A stretch of DNA of 64,000 nt from Bugulina stolonifera (taxonomy: Eukaryota; Bryozoa; Gymnolaemata; Cheilostomatida; Bugulidae). A program made the position numbers and the translations under genes. The notes below the pieces were generated by a model, which was given only the letters and a program-made list of their open reading frames with translations, did no database searches and was not told where the DNA came from. Within the stretch, counting starts at the first letter, position 1. Each line of letters starts with the position of its first letter. The stretch spans positions 6,216,001 through 6,280,000 of the forward strand of contig OW285196.1 in the NCBI GenBank assembly GCA_935421135.1. The letters are read 5' to 3'. Shown here piece after piece: positions 46,751 through 58,407 of this stretch.

Positions 46751-47012
46751 CTAAGCGGGTGTAACGTGCGATGCCTGGATAATCTGTTTGTAACCACTTG
46801 TCTTGTTCTCTTTAGGTTTTGAATATGATGTAGACCTATTTTATATTTGAATACTTACTAGTCTTTAAAAGGTCTGGATATATTTACATGTATATTTACA
46901 TGATGATACTCGGATAATCTTTTTGTAACCGCTTGTCTTGCTCTCTTTAGGTTTTGAATATGATATAGACCTATCTGATATTTGAATACTCAATAGTCTG
47001 GTCTGGATATAT

Positions 47013-47480
47013 TGTAATGGTTTGAGGTATTTCGTTCGGTCGTCCTTGGACGACTACCGATCCAAAACTGAAGTGCCTATGAGTGGTGCTAGGCCTTCTC
47101 ATTACATGAAAGATCGAGCGGTCTCAGTAGTCCAATAACTACCAGAGACGACCCATCTGGTCCCAAGTCTGACCTTCAGACTATACCTTGAAAGAGAGTG
47201 ATCCGACCTAGTAGGCGGTTCGCTAAGCAAATGACCTGACAAAAGGAAGTGAAAGTCTCTGTATCAAGTATAGATGTGTCTTTATTGAAAGCCAAGTGAA
47301 GACTGAGAGGTCGGGCCTCTTTACATGGGTATAAAAGGTACCAAAAGACTTAGTAATTATCATACAAGTATATACAATGACATAGTAGTTAAGCAATGTA
47401 GAATGCAAGCAGGTATATACATATAAGCACACACAATAATGAGTGTCAGGTGATAAGAGACGACTGTGCGTACCATCACA
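47013..47480 (-). mobile_element. Solo LTR, - orientation, lacking its promoter region
   Basis: In LTR sense it starts TGTGATGGTACGC and ends CCATTACA, with a cAATAAAga polyadenylation signal. It is the reverse complement of the copy at 57745-58407 except for one internal deletion of about 208 bases. ATAT flanks both ends (47009-47012 and 47481-47484). No internal retrotransposon sequence adjoins it. Confidence 0.88.
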
Positions 47481-48316
47481 ATATTTGCATTTATATCTTA
47501 ATTTCTCGTAATTAGTAAAGAACACATTTGGTGTATTCCAACTATAAGTTGTGTTAAACATGGTTTTGTATTACAATAAATACCAGCCTACATAATATAC
47601 GCCTACTGCAGTCGTAGAACTTTTATAATTGTAATCAGTGCTTGGAAGTATGTACATGTAAACTGAAGTATCTAGCCAAATTGAACAACCAATATACTTT
47701 AGCCCGTATCTAATCTGTCTGTCTATACTGCATGATTAAATCTAGACATTATCATTCCAAAAGTTACCCTTCCTATACCTGGCTGGTTTATAGTAAAGAG
47801 AGGGAAACTCCTTAGAAAGCTTGAACAGGCCAAGGCAACTCCTATGATAAATGATCAGCCTATGTCTAGGTGAGAATTGTTTTGTGGCTAGCAGTTACTT
47901 AGCTACACTAGGAAGAATTAGCTGCATGCACTCTGTTCATACATACAAGGTCGTCTAAAATATATTGATGAAGCACTGAGGTTTGCATAGTTCGATGTCT
48001 GGGGATTACCATGGCTGACATGGATTACTCGTCCATTTTGACAATATTTTTCACCGGCATCCAGTAAAGAGCTGTTTGAAATACCACAGTTTTGTCTTTT
48101 AGATGAGCTCTGGATGCAGCTTTGGACACTGAAATGCGCTCAGCGGCTTCAGCGGCCGGGGCGCTGCCCCGGACCCCGCCAGGGGGCCTAGGCGGCCCCC
48201 TGGACCCCCGGCCTGCTGATTTCGCCATCCCTTTGATAATTTTCTAGAAACGCCCCTGGGAACTACCAGGTATATGACATTATATTAATAATACACACGG
48301 TGGCCGTTGCCAAAGT

Positions 48317-48350
48317 GTCCCTCGACAACTCTAGGGAGTTGTCGAGGGAC
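48317..48350. repeat. Perfect 15-bp-arm hairpin
   Basis: Arms gtccctcgacaactc and gagttgtcgagggac separated by 4 bases, with no mismatch, 58 bases to the right of the hAT-like element. It may be a residual transposon end or a structured element; nothing else supports a choice. Confidence 0.8.
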
Positions 48351-48477
48351 GCGGAGGGAAACTATCCTTGCTGAAATCCATTACAATAATATTTGAAATT
48401 TCTAATTTTCTATTCAGATTATCACAAAAGCAAAACTGAGGTTTTTAATGTAGATTGGGGTACTGCAACTAAGCGTG

Positions 48478-48800
48478 TTTACTTTCACTTTAATAACAAT
48501 TCATTCGTATACTATGTGATACATGTCCATTATTGTTTACTTCCACTTTAATAACATATTCATTCGTATACTATGTGATACATGTCCATTATTGTTTACT
48601 TTCACTTTAATAACAATTCATTCGTATACTATGTGATACATGTCCATTATTGTTTACTTTCACTTTAATAACATATTCATTCGTATACTATGTGATACAT
48701 GTCCATTATTGTTTACTTTCACTTTAATAACAATTCATTCGTATACTATGTGATACATGTCCATTATTGTTTATATTTTAGTAACATATTCATTTTATGT
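48478..48800. repeat. 58-59-bp tandem repeat, about 5 copies
   Basis: Unit ttactttcactttaataaca, then attcattcgtatactatgtg and atacatgtccattattgt. Copies alternate between aacaattc and aacatattc, so the true unit of duplication is two monomers (about 117 bases). It ends just before the first orphan EGF exon. Confidence 0.9.
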
Positions 48801-48812
48801 GTATAATTACAG

Positions 48813-49008
48813 ATATAGATGAATGTAATACTGGAAAATACCCTTGTCATACCAATGCAATCTGTAATGATACAGATGGATCCTATAGCTGTTTAATGTG
48901 CTAAAGGAGCACACACCTGTCATAAAGATGCTAAATGTACTGATACAGATGGATCCTATAGCTGTACATGTAAATCTGGATATTCTGGAAATGGAACCAG
49001 TTGTAAAA
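48813..49008 (+). pseudogene. Broken EGF exon: fusion of two EGF exons with a stop
   Basis: It starts after a normal acceptor with DIDECNTGKYPCHTNAIC, continues to GSYSC, then hits TAA at 48902-48904. From 48906 a second EGF half begins one base out of frame (GAHTCHKDAKC, then CKSGYSGNGTSC) and ends at a phase-1 donor gtatgt. An intron deletion between two neighbouring EGF exons explains it. Read as one exon it would end the protein. Confidence 0.8.
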
Positions 49009-49103
49009 GTATGTTATATGTGACTAATATTTCAATATTATATTATATTTTATAGTGATATGTATATATATAGTGATGTGTACAATGTTATATATAATTA
49101 CAG

Positions 49104-49437
49104 ATATAGATGAATGTACTACTGGAAAATACCCTTGTCATACCAATGCTAACTGTAAAGATACAGATGGATCCTATAACTGTACATGTAAATCTGGATA
49201 TAATGGAGATGGATGGAGTTGTAAAAGTATGTTATATGTGACTAATATTTCAATTTTATATTATATAGTAATATATATATATAGTCATGTATACAATGTT
49301 ATATATAATTACAGATATAGATGAATGTAATACTGGAATATACCCTTGTCATTACAAGGCTAACTGTACAGATACAGATGGATCTTATAACTGTACATGT
49401 GGCGCTGGTTATACTGGAAATGGATGGACTTGTACAA
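49104..49437 (+). CDS. Two orphan calcium-binding EGF exons
   Basis: Exons 49104-49226 ([18 protein letters not shown], ending GYNGDGWSC) and 49315-49437 (DIDECNTGIYPCHYKANC, ending GYTGNGWTC). Both are open, phase 1 on both sides, with six cysteines. They closely resemble exons 13-16 and 24 of the gene at 16.8-33 kb and each other. No start, further domain or terminal exon is visible: after the donor at 49438 the next plausible acceptor, at 50213, meets a stop at once. They are either a remnant of a second EGF gene or the broken-off end of the first, separated by the transposon block. Confidence 0.7.
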
Positions 49438-49840
49438 GTGAGTTATATATAAGAATAATAACTTGTGCTTAGTAATATAATACATGTACATAGTAATGTA
49501 TATAAGTTGCTACAATGTAAATGTATGTTATTATCTCCATTATTCTACCACTTGACCGCTTGACCACTTGACGGCCAATACTATGGAACACCAATAGTTC
49601 ATACAATAATAGCTGTTGAATTACGTTACTTGATATATTATTGTACAGATCGGGATAAATTGGTATTGGATTAGTATCAGAATAGTCCCTTGATGCTAAA
49701 TATTATAACCTGATTACATGAATGTTGGTGTTATACATGTACATGTAGTTAGGCATTTTGTAGTATTTTATATTTATATCTAATTACATTTGCAATGTGA
49801 TTATAGTAGAACTTTTCTATCACCTGTTTAGTATTGGATA

Positions 49841-50125
49841 GGGAGCGACCGTGGCTTAGGGGTTAGAATGCTGAGCCTTCATGCTGAAGGTTCCAGGTTC
49901 GAATCATGGTCACGGTGGTGTTAGAAGGGGCATCCAGCCACAATTGCTCCTGTGCCTCAAAAAGTCCATGGGGTCATGCAAAGCATGGCTTCAAGGCAAC
50001 TCCTCTACCCCTGCCAAAAAAAAGGCCCATGTCATCTGGGCCTTTTCTCACAGGGATTTGGCCAGCACTGGCACCTGGCAGTGTGAGCTGCAAGGGGCTG
50101 GTCACCCCGAGGAATTTTTTTGTTT
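49841..50125 (+). mobile_element. tRNA-derived SINE (family A), longest copy
   Basis: The head gggagcgaccgtggcttagg and B box ggttcgaatca (49896-49906) are tRNA-like. A core ggtggtgttagaaggggcat, then ccagccac and tgctcctgtgcc, is shared with the copies at 56620 and 59019. A longer 3' body follows with a ggcccatgtcatctgggcc hairpin and a T run. Direct repeats at the ends were not resolved. Confidence 0.8.
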
Positions 50126-50739
50126 GGTATCGTATAGCAAGCATTAGCATAGTGCATAGATGCTGGTATCACTACGTGTTAGGACTTGTTGTCTTACCTC
50201 AATTTTATGTTACAGGATAATGGAGAGTGACTTCAGGACGGGAAAGTGGTGACAGCTACCTGTACTTGCTAATTTAACCAATGACGAACCATTTCTCTTT
50301 CCTCTAACTGCTACTTCTGTTGTTGATTTTACCCCAAAGTCTGCTAGAATGTTCTCTTTTTGTTATTTCTAAAATTCATGAAAAAATTTATAACACAAGT
50401 GTTTGATTTTTGTGTGACCCAGTTTTAATCACACGACATTCTTTTTATTTGGTACCTTTACTCTCTACTACATGTATAGCAATCATAGTCTGAATAATTG
50501 GTGATCTATCTTGTAGTATTTCAATCTGTTCAAGTTATTGCAACAAATAAATAAAATTTAGCAAAAAATTGAATACACAACTTTGCTATGTATAAGTTTA
50601 CACATTTTAGTTCTTGGAATATTGTCAAAGTTTCCCGTAGAGCATCTCAGATGCAAGGAACTAACAGCTTACTTCTGCACCCAACTCATTCAGGTAAAGA
50701 CGTCAACTGTGGGTTTGTAGTTCTGTTATTGCTGTAGTA

Positions 50740-51045
50740 GTAGCAGAGGTTGACTGTAGCATAAGAGGAGGTTGACTGTAGCATAAGAGGAGGTTGACTG
50801 TAGCATAAGAGGAGGTTAACTGTAGCATAAGAGGAGGTTGACTGTAGCATAAGAGGAGGTTGACTGTAGCATAAGAGGAGGTTAACTGTAGCATAAGAGG
50901 AGGTTGACTGTAGCATAAGAGGAGGTTGACTGTGGCATAAGAGGAGGTTGACTGTAGCATAAGAGAAGGTTGACTGTAGCATAAGAGGAAGTTGACTGTA
51001 GCATAAGAGGAGGTTGGCTGTTATTAGTAGCAGAGGTTGATTTAT
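50740..51045. repeat. 22-bp tandem repeat, about 13 copies
   Basis: Unit aggttgactgtagcataagagg, period 22. Because 22 is not a multiple of three, the - strand frames cycle with a 22-residue period and stay open by chance. Copies differ by single bases. Confidence 0.93.
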
Positions 51046-52940
51046 ACTGAAACTGAGCATGACCTTTCAAGAGCCCTCGTGGAAAGTTTTCTAGTGACAG
51101 AAAAAGATTTTATTTAGACAATAATATTGAGAATCAGTAAAGCAAATTAATGTATGCAAGGGTAGTTTGACTAAGACTCAGTAGTTGTTTATTGAGTCAG
51201 AACCATGCATGAAGACATAGAAGAAACGTGTGCTCAGCATTACGCAACATTAGATAAAGAAATTAAGGTCGGCTCTTGATCATGCTGTCAAGCTAAGGAA
51301 GGAGGACCCGAGTTGGGTTTGGGATGAAATATGTAAAGAATGACAAACATAACTTCATAAACATTATCTTACAAGAGAGAATAACTCCAAAGTAACACTC
51401 CAGAACAGACAAAATATCTTACAGGAGAGAATAATTCCAAAGTAACACTCTAGAAGAAACAACTATAAAACTCAAGAATAGACAACTCCAAACCAAAGTG
51501 AAAGCAACTTCTACATGAACGAAACACCCAACACATTGCTATCAAGAAGCAAAGCTCTTCAACTACCAGTACAACAGTACAGACTATAACCACAGACCAA
51601 TAGACCACAAGTCACGCCCCTACCATATAATATAGCCATAAAGATGTACCAGAACTAACAGTAACTATTATCCAGTAAACTGCAGTGTTTTCCTTAGCTA
51701 GCCAATAGAAATTAAATAGACAACCAAGCTCCCTATGACAGATTGATATAACTAATGTTTTATTGTGTATGAATATTTTAGCCAATTAGAAATAAGTTTG
51801 ATATTGTAATATAGTATCACAAAAAGTATAAAAAGAAAGGACATCATATTATTAGATGCTTACGGATTTTGTATTTTATTCTAGTAAGTCATGAATATTT
51901 TACCTAGTTAACTTTGTATTTTTAATGTGTGTATTTTTGTGTATAATCCCTGTTGTTGTTAAATAGATTGTGATTTGAGTAATTAAATAGATCAAGGGAT
52001 ATGAAAGGAAATCCAAGTGGATTTATATTGAGTATACATATATAAGGTATAGATAAACGTGAAACGTGAAGTAGTATATTGATGCTTGAGCTGGCGATAC
52101 ATTGATATAGATAAATTGAAGTGATCATTAGTATATTGTGGATTAGATATGCAAGTGGATAATTAGTAATTGGACTTGGAATTCTTGGAAGCGAATTGTG
52201 TAATACTTATTGAAGTAATTGTGGTAAACTTGGATATTGATACACATTAAGTGACATTGTAATGTGTAATATATTGTGGATAATTCAGTGGATAATTCAG
52301 TGGATAATTTACGTACAGTGATTTGTGAATTGTGTATAATTGAAATAACCTTGAGATAGATATTGGTTAATAGTACATGATGAATAGTACAGTGAGATTT
52401 ACGTGAATAGAGCATATAATCATATCATAGCTGTACACTCTTTAGTAACTTGTCTGTCGGGCCGGTGAGCCGCTATTGTATTATTTAGAATTACTTAGTT
52501 AGTCATACAGGTTGCTGGTCGTCCTTTAGTTGCCCCATCTTATCATATACACACAGTATTGGTTGCATATATATATATCCTGACTTCTTCGACCACTCGG
52601 ACCTCCTAGAGAACCCACGCCGTTACCTCCCTTGACATAGTTGATGGAGTGAGAGTGGTGTGTCACATCAGGCCTACAACAACCCATATACATATTACCT
52701 ACATACATATAATACATCATACACATACCTCATCACCTCACAACCTCACCCACCGGGGTTCCCATCACAAATATATGTATACATATTATTGTATCTGTAT
52801 GTATATATGATTCTACGTAGAACCAGTATTAGTAATAAGTATACAAGGTGAGAATAAAACATGATAGAATGCGGATAATGATGCGTCTACATACATGTAT
52901 ATACACTTACCTGGGAGATACACTGAACTGGTGGCATTAC
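51046..52940. other. Non-coding AT-rich stretch
   Basis: No exon, no recognisable transposon ends and no long array. A short ggataattcagt repeat at about 52275-52310 and ta-rich simple sequence near 52560-52580 are the only local features. Confidence 0.4.
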
Positions 52941-52944
52941 GCAA

Positions 52945-53115
52945 TTCTCGCTGTCTCTGGCAGCTTGAGAACTTTGGTTCAGTGGATTTCACACCTTTTA
53001 AATACGCTTTGCTGTATATATACAGTATTGCTAAGGTGTGCTCCCAGGCATATCTCTGAGCCGCACTGATGAGGTGTTAAACACCGAAGCAGTACACTGT
53101 ATGCAGATTGAGTAC
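52945..53115 (+). repeat. Dispersed ~170-bp repeat with a hammerhead-like motif
   Basis: Shares agcttgagaactttggttca, caccttttaaa and cactgtatgcag with a second, shorter copy at about 58480-58585 in the same orientation. This copy contains CTGATGA, a perfect 5-bp hairpin ggtgt-taa-acacc and GAAG, resembling a hammerhead ribozyme core. The fit is incomplete (see findings). Confidence 0.6.
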
Positions 53116-53140
53116 ATGTATATACATATACGTAATATCA

Positions 53141-55160
53141 TATACAGTAAGTATTTGTCAGGATGGGCAGAATAAAACAGTATCTACAAAATAATGTAGT
53201 TGGGAGCAGTAATAAAAGCTTGTTAAATACATTATTGTTCATAACTAGAACTTGCTAGCTATTTAGTGTCCACATTATCCATGGTTTCCCTAGTAGTAAG
53301 GGAGCTTTAATACTAGTCAGGTATGGCAATAATCCCACATCATTATCTGCTCCTGATGCAAGGTGTCAGCAGGTGGCAGCAGGTGGCAGCGGGTCAAAGC
53401 TGTCTTGTTTTTATTTGGTGCCGTGATTTTGAAGACCATATTATCAGAAGCCAGAGTGTCCAAGTAATTTGTTCCGTTTAAATTTTCTGTTACTGTGATA
53501 CATTAGGTGATCCTTACTGGCTGAAGCTTGTATGAATGACAAAGGTTTGGTTCTGTGTAGTCGGCTCATTAAACGTGAGACTCTCAACCTGAAACTCTAC
53601 AGATCAACAAGAAACTATTGCACCATCACTCATTGTTTGAAACCATTTACTCCAAACTGGAGAGGGGACAACTCCAAACTGTAACAACTAGTGAAACAAT
53701 TATATTTTGTAGGTAGTTTTGCACACGTACATGTACATGTAGATGTGACTATGTGAAGATGTCATGAATACTTTAGCTGTAGCGGCCCTGGCCCCAATCA
53801 TACGGGACCTAATGAGACCTTCCCTTTCATCATTTCTAATCACAGTACATGTATATAACCTCAAGTAATATCTCTCCTAGCAACTGTAACTGCATGCTGC
53901 ATGATGTATTATAATAATTAAGGAAGTCGTTGAGATTTTAAAATATGTAGTTGGAGTTATCTGCACTCACACATGAAACACTTACTGGGGTTTAGAGCTC
54001 ATTGGCATAGAGTGGAGTACAATTGGTTTGTGATGTCATACTATGCCATTGATACAACATTGAGACATTCTTCTATCAATATTTCAGTGTAAAAATATTA
54101 GTAATATTATGTTTGTTGTGGTACCACATTGCCCCTCAACACTGATATGCAAAGCTTCAATTTGTCTATGCGATAACGAAGGCTCAACATTAGTAATAGG
54201 ATGACAAAAAATCATGCAAAAATTACGGTTCAACCCTCTAACATCCCTGACATACAGACGGCCATAGAGGATTGACTGTCTCTGGTGCTGTTGGTTTGAT
54301 ATACACAGTTACTGTATGTTTGCATGTCTTACTTTTTAAGGAAACTGTGTTGTGCTGCAGAAGCTTAATGTGTGTCTACTGTGATAGGCGACTGGGTGTC
54401 GTAGAGCCTCAAGTTAAAACCCCAATCAGGGAGAGAATGTTTCCAGAGATGTAGAAACCAAATCCCTGGCTGCTCATAGATAAAAGTTACCTGGCAAGGA
54501 AATCATCACACAACGGAAATTGAATGAGTGATATTTTAGTAATTGGTTATCTCAAGGAAAAAGGGATGATTGGATGATGCTACTATCAATATAACATCAA
54601 TTATTCAGCAAGTTAGGATAACTCCGGTTTAATTATCATTTAATAGAATTCCAGATAGAGACTGCTCTGTTTACTGCCACACCCTATTCCATTATTATCA
54701 TTTAGTAAACCATGAATTAATTTGTAATTACAGTTAAGATAGAAATATTGAAGTTGTCTTCTCACTACTACTACTGTGACTAACTACTGAGACCATTTTG
54801 TTAGGCTGGGAGGTGGTAGGGGAGGTGGCAGCCGTTACATTGCAAGGGACTAAAATGAATGATTTAGAATATTATTTATTGCAATTAGTTTTAATATCGC
54901 GCCAGTATGAAAACATGGGCTGTCACACTAATTATTGCTAGGTGAGCGATAAGTATAGTGCAAGTTAATAGCATATAGATGTTGTGTTATTCATAATAGT
55001 AATTTTCGAAAACAAAAATTGATTGTAGCCTATTTACTTAAAATTAGAGGAATGCCTAGATTCCTCCCAGCGCTGAACACTGAATGTACAAATACTGTAA
55101 CCCAGGCACGCATTTTTAGATTTTACACGCACAGTCCTAGTGTTTATTATAGGCTCTAGC
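53141..55160. other. Non-coding stretch with a degenerate SINE-like fragment
   Basis: No exon seen. Around 54380-54500, gtcgtagagcctcaagttaa, aaccccaatcaggga and ccctggctgctca match the foldback arms at 23997-24317 in degraded form. An 18-base G run occurs nearby at about 55165-55182. Confidence 0.4.
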
Positions 55161-55289
55161 ATGGGGGGGGGGGGGGGGGGAGTCTAGCAACAGTTTACAA
55201 ATGAGGCTTATATTTGAGCTTAATCTGAACATTCAATTATTGCACCCATATAACGTAATTATGATAGTTAGTCTGAGGCCCAAAGCCTC

Positions 55290-55515
55290 TATGAACGGTT
55301 GCTGGTCATTGACTTGCTGGTCATCGGCATGCTGGTCATCGTCATGCTGGTCATCGGCATGCTGGTCATCGGCATGCTATCCATCGGCATGCTGGTCATT
55401 GGTAATAATTTTGACCTTCTATTGGCATTGATAATCACAGTTTTGAGTGTTGGTACAGTCAACATTGACCTGCTTGGGGAATCCTGCTTGGGGAATCCTG
55501 CTTGGGGAATTCACT
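55290..55515. repeat. 15-bp and 14-bp tandem repeats
   Basis: At about 55305-55400, gctggtcatcggcat is repeated six times with small changes. At about 55470-55510, gcttggggaatcct is repeated three times. These make short artificial open frames. Confidence 0.85.
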
Positions 55516-56600
55516 AGCTGTGTGATATCATAATTTATATTTTTTTCCTGGTTTCACTTACATGAAGCTTCTTAAGATTGTCTGGTAAACATAGTATTAT
55601 ATTTAATATGTACAAAAATAGCTCATGAATCTTGTTCTGTCAGCATCTCTATCTAGCTAATAATAATAAATGATGTAAATTTAACTTGTCACAAATGCAA
55701 AATAGTATAGAAAACAAAAACAATACATAAATTCACTCTATTGTGATGTGCTTAGAAGTTCAAAATTTTAATTGAAAAATTTAATGGAATTTAAAACTCT
55801 AATTTGATGTATTCCTACGATATAATGTTGCAATAATGGGTATAGTTTTGAGAAAAAAGCTTTTGTTTATAAACTTTAAACAATTCATGTGTGGTCCATC
55901 ATTACCAATAGTCTATCCTACTAACAGTATATTATAAGGATATATACTCTACCATGCCTTAATATATTAATCTGCAATATTATAGTGTATAATAAATATA
56001 CACAATCATACTACCTCTTCCTCATATGCAATACAACAGCGACATATATGTTAATACCATATAGCACACACACACTCGTCTTGCTATTAAAAGTCCCATA
56101 GTCTCATAATACCAAGGAGTATCCACTGCTCATTGGTTGAAGTAATTGGAACAGGAAGTGACATGCGCCGTACGACTCTCAGTAGTCTGTTCGTGGTACT
56201 CCATTCTCCATCTGTAGGGATAAGATCAATCAATTGGTACACTGTAATGGTCTATGACTAATTATGACGTGTCGTTGTTCTCATAGCTTATAAAGGGATG
56301 ACAACTCCATTGTCCGCTTCAGCATGTTGATAAAAGGTAAACTGTGCAAAGTTGTAATTATTTTTGTCAGTAATTCAAACCAATCAGTTTTAACAAAATG
56401 GATTTGACTCGAATTCCACTTGACTGATATTTAAAAATTTGATAAGAATGCTTTTCGAAAATCGGGTACTAGTAGAAGTTTAATGATATTGTACTCATTT
56501 TATTATTTCCTTTACATCTTTTGATTAGAGACTTGTATTACTAACCCATGAAATGAGTAAGCGAACTGTCATTTTTCAAACTACATTATTTATATAGGTT
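55516..56600. other. Non-coding AT-rich stretch
   Basis: I see no exon, repeat array or element end that I can support here. Confidence 0.4.
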
Positions 56601-56619
56601 TATAACCAGCGAACATATA

Positions 56620-56838
56620 AATGGAAGGCTCTGGACTTCCATGTGGGAGTCCCAGGCTCGATTCCCATAAGGGTCATTGGTGGTGCTAGAAAGAGCATCC
56701 TACCTTATAATGCTCCTGTGCTACATCAGTTAACTTTACCATTGGTGAAGTGCATTCTCCACCCCAAATTAATTAGACAAAAATGCAGATCTCTTTAGAT
56801 CACTGCTTTCTTACCTGGGATTAATAGCGGGGAGTGAA
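56620..56838 (+). mobile_element. tRNA-derived SINE (family A), diverged copy
   Basis: B box ggctcgattcc (56654-56664), then cattggtggtgctagaaaga, gcatccta and ttataatgctcctgtgctac, which match the copy at 59019 closely. The tail attacctgggattaatagcg is also shared. The A-box part is degraded. Confidence 0.75.
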
Positions 56839-57744
56839 ATTGGTAAGTATACAATGTACATGTAAATGATGTATTTTTAAAAAAATACAGCTAGATTTTC
56901 TAGTGAGTAGTGGCCCAAGACATCAAAATCACACGTTGGACAAATTGAGGGACATTTTAGAGCCAAAAATTTAGATTCTTTCCAACTCATTTACTATTGG
57001 AAGGTATTGATTACGATCTATAAGCAGATATTTGACACTTTTAGGTGCTCAAGACTAATCTAATAGACCATACCTTAGTTATATCCCTGTGTAAAGCTGG
57101 TCTTTGTACTGCAATACTTGGGCTCCAAGCCTTGGCCCCCGTGAATCGGACGTTGTCTAAGGTAGGGGGTGCCTCGTCTAGCCTATTCAGGTTCAATCTG
57201 TTGATATTTGTAGCTCGAGGTATGCGCTACAAATCATACAGTGTTAGTTAAAGTTTGCACGTATGAAGTTATGCGTGTATGCAGTCGATTCTCAATGCTC
57301 AAAACTAAATAGAGTTTAAAAGAAAAGTTCTTCGACGTCACCACACATTGAAGCCATGGGAGATACAAGTACATAGTTTATGGAGTCATGCGACAAGCAG
57401 AAAGTAGTAAGTGGATTTTTATTCCCGCCTAGTAGATTCTACAAAGCGTTGTGCTTGTTGGCTTACACTGCATGACAAGTTGAAGCCTTTCCAAACACTA
57501 ATACTGTAAGACATGTATACAGGCTATTTTTAGAAGGTTGCTTCAAACAAAGTTGTTATGCTAGTAACCATGGTTACGGTTACTTTGGTGACCGACATGT
57601 TGTAGATATTATGAAGATAGTAAAGTTTCAAGCAAAACCTGGCAAGGGGTTCAATCAACTGATATAATTGCTGAAAGAGGACAGAACTCCCAGCAAAGTA
57701 TTCAACCTGATATATTACATAATGCAGTTATATGCATATAATAT

Positions 57745-58407
57745 TGTGATGGTACGCCCAGTCGTATCTTACATCTGACACTCATTATTGTGTGCATACA
57801 TGTATATATCTGCTTGTACTTTACTCTTATATTGTTGTATATAATTATATGATTATATCTAAGTCTTTTAATGCCTTTTATACCCATGTACAGAGGCCCG
57901 ACCTCTCAGAATCCATTGATATTCATTTTGTACATGAATTGGACCATTATAAGCAACTTTTGTAGAACCTGACCTATTTTGGGTCGGCCGTCGGGCTTCC
58001 GGCGGCCATATTGTTGCGCAACTTCCGGACGACCACACGTCGTCTTTTCCCGACGTCACGTCGGCCGGAAGTCTTTATACTATATAAAGGGCACTGTTTT
58101 ACTGTTCATTGTCTCAGTCTTCACTTGGCTTTCAATAAAGACACATCTATACTTGATACAGGGACTTTCTCTTCCTTTTACTAGGTCATTCGCTTTGCGA
58201 ACCGCCTACTAGGTCGAACTACTCTCTTTCATTGTATAGTCTGAAGGTCGGACTTGAGATCAGATGGGTCGTCTTTGGTAGTATTTGGGCTACTGAGACC
58301 GCTCGATCTTTCATGTAATGCGAAGTCCTATTACCACTCATAGGCACTTCATTTCTGGGTCGATAGTCGTCCAAGGACGACCGCACCAAAACACAGAAAC
58401 CATTACA
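57745..58407 (+). mobile_element. Solo LTR, + orientation, with intact promoter region
   Basis: 663 bases, TGTGATGG to CCATTACA, flanked by ATAT on both sides (57741-57744 and 58408-58411). It has a TATA box actatataaagg (about 58079) and a polyadenylation signal AATAAA (58134-58139), placing a short R region between them. The 208 bases missing from the - strand copy at 47 kb include the TATA box and a GC-rich upstream segment. No adjoining gag/pol. Confidence 0.88.
57965..58092 (+). promoter_or_regulatory. LTR promoter with clustered transcription-factor-like motifs
   Basis: Upstream of tatataaagg lie three ETS-type cores (cttccgg, acttccgg, ccggaagt), a ggcggccatattg YY1-like site, a perfect ttgcgcaa C/EBP-like palindrome and gacgtcac (CRE-like). 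Motif identities come from vertebrate consensus sequences; use in this organism is inference. Confidence 0.55.

Larger units (their letters stand above)
45400..48258. mobile_element. hAT-like DNA element with 5-bp TSD, carrying nested insertions
   Basis: The left end caagggcgtttctag and the right end ctagaaacgcccctg are inverted repeats with one difference. A 5-base repeat, ggaac, flanks it (45395-45399 and 48259-48263). The CA[AG]GGGCG terminus and 5-base duplication would fit hAT elements of the 5-base class (inference). It encloses an AT-rich foldback (45912-46167), a 22-bp repeat (46625-46750) and a solo LTR (47013-47480). A GC-rich stretch near the right end (48130-48230) has no recognisable transposase domain. 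Confidence 0.75.

Noticed and set aside
48025..48228. Gly/Pro/Arg-rich 67-aa frame on the - strand
   Set aside because: It lies in the GC-rich end of the hAT-like element, with no domain or splice support.
50686..51070. Leu/Ser/Tyr-rich repeat protein on the - strand
   Set aside because: It comes from a 22-bp tandem repeat that stays open by chance, with no splice or start context.
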